DNA of 64,000 nt from Streptomyces sp. L2 (GTDB lineage: Bacteria > Actinomycetota > Actinomycetes > Streptomycetales > Streptomycetaceae), in the NCBI RefSeq assembly GCF_004124325.1, contig NZ_QBDT01000001.1:5456001-5520000 (forward strand), in the 5' to 3' direction. Under the pieces are notes generated by a model. It saw nothing but the letters and a program-made list of their open reading frames with translations. It had not been told where the DNA came from and did not search any database. The position numbers and the translations under genes were made by a program. This document shows, one piece after another, positions 57,350 through 64,000 of the stretch. The stretch's first letter is position 1; every line of letters begins with the position of its first letter.

Positions 57350-57978
57350 GACGGGACCTTCCGGCTGCCCGTCAGATGGGCGAAGACCACCACGTTCCCC
57401 TGGTAGCCGGTCGCCTTGGTGTAGCCGCCCCCGCAGGTGATCACCCGCAGCTCGGGGCGCTTCGCGGCGCCGTACACCTTGTCGTCGGGGAAGTTCCGGG
57501 TGGAGTACACCTCGACCGCGTCCACCGTGAACACGGCGACCGTGCCGTCCTCGCGGTCCACCTCGATGCGGGCGCCGCGCTTGAGGGCGCCCAGATTGTA
57601 GAAGACGGCGGGTCCCTGGGCGTTGTCGACGTGCCCGGCGACGATCGCGGTGCCCGTCTCACCGGGCGCGGTGCCGGCCTCGTACCAGCCGGCGAGGTTC
57701 TTGTTCCCGGGCGGCGGCACGTCCAGGCTGCCGCCGGCGGTGAGGGCGAGCCCCATGAGCGGGGCGTCCACACGGATCGAGGGGATGCGGATGCGGGTCG
57801 GCGGCGACGCCGGCAGCGCGGGCGCCCCGTGCGCCGCCTCACCCGGCTCGGCCCGGCCCTCGGCGGCCGACGGCTGCGGCGGCGCGTGCGTGCCGGAACT
57901 GCCACCGAGCAGCCACACGCCCGAGGCGAGGGCGACGACGGTGACCGCGGCTATCGCGGTGTCCCCGATCCGGCGCAT
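57346..57978 (-). CDS. Class E/F-type sortase
   Basis: A 210-residue membrane-anchored transpeptidase-like protein. One N-terminal helix (AIAAVTVVALASGVWLLGG) and a Pro/Ala-rich linker lead to the sortase barrel: IRIPSIRVDAPLMGLAL, GWYEAGTAPGETGTAIVAGHVDN (catalytic His in AGHVD), VITCGGG (catalytic Cys) and NVVVFAHLTG. It belongs to the actinobacterial class F-like group, which usually lacks a clear LPXTG partner next to it. A small exported protein is encoded just upstream on the same strand. Confidence 0.88.
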   Translation of the reverse strand: MRRIGDTAIAAVTVVALASGVWLLGGSSGTHAPPQPSAAEGRAEPGEAAHGAPALPASPPTRIRIPSIRVDAPLMGLALTAGGSLDVPPPGNKNLAGWYEAGTAPGETGTAIVAGHVDNAQGPAVFYNLGALKRGARIEVDREDGTVAVFTVDAVEVYSTRNFPDDKVYGAAKRPELRVITCGGGYTKATGYQGNVVVFAHLTGSRKVPS

Positions 57979-58139
57979 GGCGTACCCCTCTTCTGACGGT
58001 TCTCTGACGCGCGTACGACGACCCCGGCCGACGGAGTCGTCGTGGCCTCGGCCCCTCTGCCCCCTCCGGGCCGCGAGGGGCATCGGGCCCGGAGGGGGTG
58101 GGGTATGCGGTACCGGCGACGGACAGCGGAGGGTGTCCG

Positions 58140-58673
58140 TCAGATCCCGTCGCCTCTCGCCCGGCGATGCAGGAGCCAGGTACCGCCCGCGGCGGCGACG
58201 GCCAGAGCGGCCACACCAGCCGTGGTCTGCACGGGGTCGCGGCCGAGCCCGCCGCCGACCCCCGTCTTCAGGCTGCCGCGCGGCTGCACCTCTTCGCGCG
58301 CCGCGCTCAGCGCCACCACCAGGTCGCCCGTCACCTGCCGGTCGCCCTCGGCGCACCGGGCGACGATCTCGTACGTCCCCGGCTGCGCGCTCTCCGGCAC
58401 CTGGAACCGTCCGACCGCCTCCGTCGTGTCGTCACCGGGCGCCATCGGAAACGTACCGGCGCCGACCGCGCCCGCGTTCCCACTGGCCGCGGCCTTCTTC
58501 CCGCATCCCGTGGTCGTCGCGGTGACGTCCCCGCCGGGCACCACGGTGGCCGGCGCCATCACCAGCGTCCCGGCACCGGCCCCGGTGTCCCCGCCGTACG
58601 CCGGCGCCGAGGCGAACCCCGCCGCGACCACGGCGAGCCCGGTACCGGCCAGCAGACGGGCAGTGCGTCCCAT
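58140..58673 (-). CDS. Exported membrane-anchored protein linked to the sortase
   Basis: A 177-residue protein with a signal peptide (MGRTARLLAGTGLAVVAAGF), a beta-sandwich domain (MAPATVVPGGDVTATTTGC, PESAQPGTYEIVARCAEGDRQVTGDLVV, two Cys that may pair) and a C-terminal TTAGVAALAVAAAGGTWLLHRR helix with a positive tail. A textbook LPXTG is not visible. The order protein-sortase on one strand suggests it is a substrate or partner of the sortase; that is inference. Confidence 0.72.
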   Translation of the reverse strand: MGRTARLLAGTGLAVVAAGFASAPAYGGDTGAGAGTLVMAPATVVPGGDVTATTTGCGKKAAASGNAGAVGAGTFPMAPGDDTTEAVGRFQVPESAQPGTYEIVARCAEGDRQVTGDLVVALSAAREEVQPRGSLKTGVGGGLGRDPVQTTAGVAALAVAAAGGTWLLHRRARGDGI

Positions 58674-59264
58674 GGTGCTCCCCAGAGCTCGTCCGACTCT
58701 TCCTCCGACTCGTCGCAGGGACGGAGCCCCTGCCCCACCGAGCAAAGTCGCACTCGCCCCGCCCCGCCCCCCGAGATCCGGCCCCCACTGCGGAGAACGG
58801 GTGGCCCCCACGGCCCCCACACGGCCCAGAGGCCCCGGGGTTCGGGCAGGTCAGGGGCGTACGAGGCCGGTACGAGCCGAAAATCCGAAGAGAACACGAA
58901 TGGGCGCCAGGCAGGTGTGAACGGGCGTCCTATCCAAGGGGGCTCAGCGCCTACGGGGCACCTGAGCGCAATCACCGGGCCCCATATTGCTCAGTCACCG
59001 AGGGGGGGACAGTCAGATTCAGGCCAGTGTCTTGATCTGGCCTTTCCCTTCGGCCGCTCTACGGCACCGGGCCATACGGACGAGATCGGGCGGCGTCGAC
59101 GGCGATTTTCGGACGATTCCGAAAGATAAATGTTAGTAACTGTTCGCCTAAGTAGCCAATTTGGGCATTCCGCTCTTGATCCCTGCGTCAGGAACGTTGC
59201 AGAGTGCTTCACATGTCGTGCACTGAGTGACCAGTGATGTGCACGCGGTGTGTGGGGTGGGGGA
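58674..59264. other. Intergenic region before the RHS gene
   Basis: This 591-bp region between the divergent exported-protein and RHS genes carries no convincing gene. Its right half is AT-richer and contains TTTCGGA-CGAT-TCCGAAA (59107-59124), a possible operator, and GGGGTGGGGG just before the RHS ATG. Confidence 0.5.
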
Positions 59265-62200
59265 ATGCTGACTTCTGTGTCTGCGCGTGCGCGGATTCTG
59301 ATCACGGTGCTGGTGCTGTCCGTCGTCGCGGGTGGTGGCTGGCTGATCCGGGTGAATGCCGGTCAGTCGGGCAGCGACGGGGGTGGCTACGCCTACCGTG
59401 GTCCGCAACCTGCCGCGCATCAGGAGGCGGTGACGCCGAAGGAGCGGCATGAGGAGACCTGGGGCCGGGCGAAGCCCGGCAAGGCGCATGCCCTGCCGTC
59501 GACGAAGAGTAGGCCGGCCACGGCCGCGCAGATCGCCCTGCTGAAGCGCAATCAGCGGCAATTGCACGCGATGGGTCCCAAGGCTCCAGGCCTGCCGCGA
59601 CCGTCCCGTGGTTCGGCGCGGCAGGCAGTCTTCGCTGCTCGACCGGCTACGGCCACCTCGTCGTACTCCAGCGGCGCGCTCTATCAGGTGACGGCGGATC
59701 CGTTCGGCAACGCTGCCGCTCAGCAGGGCGGTTGGCTGATGGCGCTCGGCAACCACATCGGTGCCGCGGTTCCGGGGGAGCCGTTGCAGTTGTCGGCTGC
59801 CGTCTGGCAGTCGGGCGGTGCGGACAATGAAGTGCATCCTGTCAAGGTTCGCTGGAAGCTGGATGCGTACGACTGCCGTCTGAACAATGCTGATGTCAAG
59901 TGGTTCGACTTCGGGCAGACGGTGCAGGCGCCCACGCTGAACACCGGCAAGACGTTCCCGGTGGTCAACGCGTCGATCACGCTCCCGACGATGGAGTGCA
60001 CTCAGCAGGTCCCCCGTTATGTCATCTGGCTGTGCACCACAGTCACCGACGACCCGGGCGCCACGGAGACCTGTGGTTCGTACAACGCGTACGACATCGT
60101 TCCGGAGTTGCCGGAGGGGGCGGCGTGCAGCGCGGTGTGTGGGGATGCGAGCGGTTCGGCGGGCACGACGGTAATGCGTGCGGACCCGGTGAACACGGCC
60201 ACAGGTGCGTTCACCGAGTCCTACACCGATGCTCAGGTCTCTGCCCCGGGTGTGCCGTTCACTGTCGGTCGTGTGTATTCCTCGGACAACACGTCAACTG
60301 GCGCTTTGGGGAAGGGCTGGCAGCTTCCGTGGGAGACCCGGCTGCAGTTCGATGCCGATGGCAACGCCACGCTCATCGGCGAGGGCGGAAGTCGGCATGT
60401 CTACGCCAAGGAGTCGGGCGGGACGTTCGCCACGCCGGGTGAGGCCCGTTCGACGCTGGCCTCCGACGGCAGTGGCTACAAGCTGACCACTGCTGATCAC
60501 TCGACCTACAGTTTCAATGCCTCTGGCCGGCTGACAGGGGAGGAGGACCGCACTGGTCGTGGCTTGACGATCTCGTACACCGGTGGCCGACCCTCGAAGA
60601 TCACTGATGGTGCAGGGCGCGTCGTTGTTCTCGCCTACACAGGTGACCGGCTGCAGAAGGTCACACTCGCCGACGGCCGCGACGTCACCTACAGCTACAC
60701 GGGTGAGCAGCTGACCGGTGTCACCGGCCTGGATGGCACCACGGAAACGTACGGCTACGACGGCGACGGGCGTCTGAACGCGGTCACCAACGCGCGCCAC
60801 AAGAGGGTCACCTCCAACGAGTACGACGCGCAGGGCCGCGTGATTTCACAGACGGACGCCCTCGGCAACAAGACGCTCTTCGCGTATTCGAAGAACGGTG
60901 CTTTCGACCAGGTCGACGTAACGGCACCTGACCAGGGCGTGTGGACCGACATCTACTACAAGAACGTCCTGTTCACACAGATCGACCCGTTGAGCAACAA
61001 GAGCTACTACCGGTACGACAAGTTCTACAACCGCACCAGTGCAGTCGATGCGGAGATCCGCGAGGTCAAGTGGACCTACGACAGTGCGGGCCGGGTGAAG
61101 TCCCGGGTGAGCGGCGCGTCGGACGAGTACTGGACGTACGACAGCAGCGGGAACGTCGCCTCGCACCAGGACGGCGAGTACAACACGACCGACTTCGGCT
61201 ACAACGCGCTGAACCAGCTCACCAGTGTTCAGGACCCGCTGGACAAGACAACGACGTACGGCTACGACTCGACGACACATCTGCTGGGATCGGTCACGAC
61301 TCCGAGCGGCAAGACCACACGCTATGGCTACGACTCCGATGGTGATCTGACATCGGTGATCACGCCGAAGGGCAACAAGACTACCTACACCTATGACGCG
61401 TCGGGCCGCGTGCACACGGTCGTCGATCCGCGCGGCAACGTCAGCGGCGCCGATCCCGCCAAGTACACCACTGCCTTCACCTACGACGATTCCGACCGGA
61501 TCAAGACCGTCACGGACGCACGCGGGCACACCACCTCATACGGCTACGACGGGGCTGGAGACCTCCACACCGTCACCGACGCTTTGCAGCGCACGACGGT
61601 CTACGCCTACGACGACGCCAATCGTCTGACCACGGTCACGTACCCCGCGCAGAAGACGACGCTCCTCGGCTACGACCCGGTAGGTCGGCTGACGAAGGAG
61701 ACCGACCGCCGCGGTGCGACCGTCACCCATCGGTACGACAAGGCCGGCCACCAGATCCAGGTCGTCTCCGCGCGGGGCAATGCCACAGGTGCTGATGCGA
61801 AGAAGTACACGTGGACGTTCGGCTACGACAAGGTAGGCAACCGCAAGACCGTGACCGACCCGCTGGGCAAGACCACGGCCCTCTCTTGGGACGCGGACAA
61901 CCGGCCGCTGTCCGTCACGGACCCGCTGAACCACACCCGCAGCGTCACCTACGACGAAGACGGCAACCTGGTCAAGACGACCGACGGCCTCGGCCACGGC
62001 ACCACGCTGACCTACGACGAAGACAGCCGTCTGACCTCGTCGAAGACCTGGTCCGGCTACGTCACCCGCTACGAGTACGACGACGACGGCCACCTGACAG
62101 CCCAGGTCTCACCGGAGAACGAGCGCACGACCTACGGCTACGACGCCGATGGCGATCTGCACACGGTCGTCGATCCGCGCGGCAACGTCAGCGGTGCCGA

Positions 62201-64000
62201 CCCGGCGAAGTACACCTGGACCTACGGCTACGACCCGGCAGGCAATCCGACTTCCGTCACCGACCCGCTCGGCCACACGAACACCACCGGCTACGACGCC
62301 GACGGCAACGTCACCTCAGTCACTGATGCACGCAAGAAGTCGACCGACTACGCGTACGACGAACTCAGCCGGCTGACGCAGGTCACCGCCCCGGACACCG
62401 GTGCGACCAAGCTCACCTACGACACCGCCGGATTCCTCTCCATCAGCACCGACGCCAACAACCACACCACCACCTACGGGCACAACGCCGAGGGCCAGCT
62501 GACCTCGGTCAAGAACCCGCTGGGCAAAACGGTCTCCTACGACTACGACCTCGACGGCAACCGGACCAAATACACCAACGCCCGTGCCCAGACGATCAGC
62601 ACCAGCGTCGATGCCCGCAACCTGCCTACGAAGATCGCATACTCCGACGGCACACCGACGCAGTCGTACTCCTACGACGACGCAGGCCGCCTGACCGGCG
62701 TCACGGATGCGAGCGGCACCCGGGCGCTCACCTACAACGACGACAACAGGATCGCCTCGATCACGGCACCCGGAGCAGAAGGATCGTTCCGCTACCGGTG
62801 GAACACCGACGGCACCCTGAAGTCGCGTACCTATCCCGACGGCCGCACCACCAGCTACGACTACGACAAGGTCGGCCGGATCACGGCCCAGGAGACCGAT
62901 AGCAAAGCCACCGCCTATGGGTACGACAAGGCGGGCAACCTCACGTCGGTCGCCCTGCCGACCACGACGGCCCGCAACGAGACCCGAACCTACGACGAGG
63001 CCGGCCGCCTGGCCTCGATGACCACACCGACTCTCAGCAACACCTACACCTACGACGAGAACAACCGGCTGATCGCCGACAAGCACGGTTCAGGTCACCC
63101 GACCCGGTACGCGTACGACGGCGCGGGCCGCATGACCCGCACGTGCACGGACACCTCGACGACGTCCTGCCTCACGGGGACGGCCGGTGCCACTTACACA
63201 TACGACAAGGTCGGCAACCTCAAGACCGCGGCCAGCTCCAGCTCAACGACCACCTACGGCTACAACGCCGGCGATCAACTGCTGTCGACGACCAAGGGCG
63301 CCGCCACCACCAGCTACACCTACGACGCCGATGGCAACCAGATCAAGGACGACGACGGCACCTACGCCTATGACGCCGCCAATCGCGTCAAGTCGGCCAA
63401 GATCGGCAGCAACAGTTACACGTTCACCTACGATGCCGACGGCAACCGCACAGCAGTCAAGAAGAACAACGTGCTCGCGGGCACCTCGATCTGGGACATC
63501 AACAATCCCCTGCCCCAGATCGCCACGGATACCAGCGCCAACGGCACCCTGGCAGCCGACTACCACTACGACCCCAACGGCACGGCCCGCTCCATGGACC
63601 GCACCGTCGGTACCTACTACTTCACCCAGGACCGCCAGAACTCCACCAGCGCCGTCTACGACGCCGCCGGAGTCGACAACTACCGCTACACCTACAGCGC
63701 CTGGGGCAGCCCGACCGGCAAAGCCACCAAAACGGGGGGACAGGCCAGCCCCTACGGCTACACGGGCCAGTACAAAGACCAGTACCTCCCGGACCGGCTC
63801 CAGCTCCGGGCCCGCTCCTACGACACCACCCAGCGCCGCTTCACCACCCAGGACCCCGCCGCAGCCGCCGCGGACAACCCCAACCAGTCTCCCTACAACT
63901 ACACCGACAACGACCCCGCCGACCTGGCCGACCCCACGGGCAACTGCCCGATGTGCATCGGCGCGGCCATCGGAGCCGTGGTAGGCGGAGGCGTCTACGC
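59265..64000 (+). CDS. RHS/YD-repeat protein, probable polymorphic toxin (C-terminus outside window)
   Basis: About 1,578 residues are in the window without a stop. An N-terminal anchor/signal helix (ARILITVLVLSVVAGGGWLI) is followed by a ~270-residue secreted region and a DUF6531-like start of the RHS shell near residue 306 (DPVNTATGAFTESYTD). Dozens of YD repeats (xYxYDxxGxL/R) then run to the RHS-associated core near residue 1492 (SPYGYTGQYKDQYLPDRLQLRARSYDTTQRRFTTQDP). After DLADPTG a new segment, NCPMCIGAAIGAVVGGGVY, begins the variable toxin tip, cut by the window end. A 57-bp stretch at 61411 recurs at 62159. Function of the tip is unknown. Confidence 0.93.
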   Translation, partial: MLTSVSARARILITVLVLSVVAGGGWLIRVNAGQSGSDGGGYAYRGPQPAAHQEAVTPKERHEETWGRAKPGKAHALPSTKSRPATAAQIALLKRNQRQLHAMGPKAPGLPRPSRGSARQAVFAARPATATSSYSSGALYQVTADPFGNAAAQQGGWLMALGNHIGAAVPGEPLQLSAAVWQSGGADNEVHPVKVRWKLDAYDCRLNNADVKWFDFGQTVQAPTLNTGKTFPVVNASITLPTMECTQQVPRYVIWLCTTVTDDPGATETCGSYNAYDIVPELPEGAACSAVCGDASGSAGTTVMRADPVNTATGAFTESYTDAQVSAPGVPFTVGRVYSSDNTSTGALGKGWQLPWETRLQFDADGNATLIGEGGSRHVYAKESGGTFATPGEARSTLASDGSGYKLTTADHSTYSFNASGRLTGEEDRTGRGLTISYTGGRPSKITDGAGRVVVLAYTGDRLQKVTLADGRDVTYSYTGEQLTGVTGLDGTTETYGYDGDGRLNAVTNARHKRVTSNEYDAQGRVISQTDALGNKTLFAYSKNGAFDQVDVTAPDQGVWTDIYYKNVLFTQIDPLSNKSYYRYDKFYNRTSAVDAEIREVKWTYDSAGRVKSRVSGASDEYWTYDSSGNVASHQDGEYNTTDFGYNALNQLTSVQDPLDKTTTYGYDSTTHLLGSVTTPSGKTTRYGYDSDGDLTSVITPKGNKTTYTYDASGRVHTVVDPRGNVSGADPAKYTTAFTYDDSDRIKTVTDARGHTTSYGYDGAGDLHTVTDALQRTTVYAYDDANRLTTVTYPAQKTTLLGYDPVGRLTKETDRRGATVTHRYDKAGHQIQVVSARGNATGADAKKYTWTFGYDKVGNRKTVTDPLGKTTALSWDADNRPLSVTDPLNHTRSVTYDEDGNLVKTTDGLGHGTTLTYDEDSRLTSSKTWSGYVTRYEYDDDGHLTAQVSPENERTTYGYDADGDLHTVVDPRGNVSGADPAKYTWTYGYDPAGNPTSVTDPLGHTNTTGYDADGNVTSVTDARKKSTDYAYDELSRLTQVTAPDTGATKLTYDTAGFLSISTDANNHTTTYGHNAEGQLTSVKNPLGKTVSYDYDLDGNRTKYTNARAQTISTSVDARNLPTKIAYSDGTPTQSYSYDDAGRLTGVTDASGTRALTYNDDNRIASITAPGAEGSFRYRWNTDGTLKSRTYPDGRTTSYDYDKVGRITAQETDSKATAYGYDKAGNLTSVALPTTTARNETRTYDEAGRLASMTTPTLSNTYTYDENNRLIADKHGSGHPTRYAYDGAGRMTRTCTDTSTTSCLTGTAGATYTYDKVGNLKTAASSSSTTTYGYNAGDQLLSTTKGAATTSYTYDADGNQIKDDDGTYAYDAANRVKSAKIGSNSYTFTYDADGNRTAVKKNNVLAGTSIWDINNPLPQIATDTSANGTLAADYHYDPNGTARSMDRTVGTYYFTQDRQNSTSAVYDAAGVDNYRYTYSAWGSPTGKATKTGGQASPYGYTGQYKDQYLPDRLQLRARSYDTTQRRFTTQDPAAAAADNPNQSPYNYTDNDPADLADPTGNCPMCIGAAIGAVVGGGVY

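Noticed and set aside
59265..64000. Wall-associated protein without toxin function
   Set aside because: YD repeats alone would allow it, but the RHS-associated core and the change of sequence after it point to a polymorphic toxin architecture.

Overview
The window is high-GC DNA with strong third-position G/C bias, GTG starts and dense GTGA/ATGA stop-start overlaps. It carries a leuA leader peptide, GlnR-like, Zur-like and chitinase-type operator sites, an emfourin/M4 protease pair and MmyB-type XRE regulators. Together these point to a Streptomyces or close relative, mostly chromosomal core with accessory patches.

Layout. 1-5.2 kb (minus): S66 peptidase (cut by the window edge), MmcQ/YjbR protein, CNNM/CorC protein, ybeY and phoH; phoH is interrupted in frame by a 357-residue intein. 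5.6-8.8 kb (plus): three secreted or anchored proteins resembling a WxL/DUF916 surface system. 8.7-10.6 kb (minus): amtB-glnK, with a palindromic MITE-like element between a GlnR-like box and amtB. 10.7 kb: era. 11.7-12.5 kb: two head-to-head gene remnants joined by a deletion. 12.5-15.1 kb: MFS permease plus GH1 beta-glucosidase. 15.1-17.2 kb: acetyltransferase, emfourin and M4 protease. 17.4-19.2 kb: leuA with leader peptide. 19.4-22.6 kb: TerB-like protein, small protein, recO (its 5' end repeated in a 128-bp tandem array) and uppS. 22.7-25.9 kb (minus): zur-znuB-znuC-znuA with two Zur boxes. 26.0 kb: glyS. 27.5 kb: GH18 chitinase. 28.8-30.4 kb: aldo/keto reductase and TetR regulator. 30.5-31.6 kb: lower-GC island of bacteriocin/CDI immunity-like genes.

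31.6-40 kb: serine hydrolase, small zinc-finger-like protein, then two paralogous divergent MFS/XRE modules sharing an operator and separated by a third MFS gene. 40.0 kb: dusB. 41.5 kb: LtaS-like membrane sulfatase. 43.6-44.3 kb: a highly structured intergenic region before ppdK (44.3-47 kb). 47.3-50.3 kb: sugar ABC importer (binding protein and two permeases, no ATPase). 50.3-54.6 kb (minus): FAD oxidoreductase-nirB-nirD with an upstream GlnR-like box. 54.8-57.3 kb: sensor protein, histidine kinase and response regulator. 57.3-58.7 kb: sortase and a small exported protein. 59.3 kb to the end: a large RHS/YD-repeat protein running off the edge just where its C-terminal variable domain begins.

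Main points for a second look: the PhoH intein with the class 3 (Trp-Cys-Thr) signature, the recO 128-bp array that creates chained mini-ORFs, the orphan immunity chain with an overlapped 29-codon membrane peptide, the MITE splitting amtB from its nitrogen operator, and the structured RNA candidate before ppdK.
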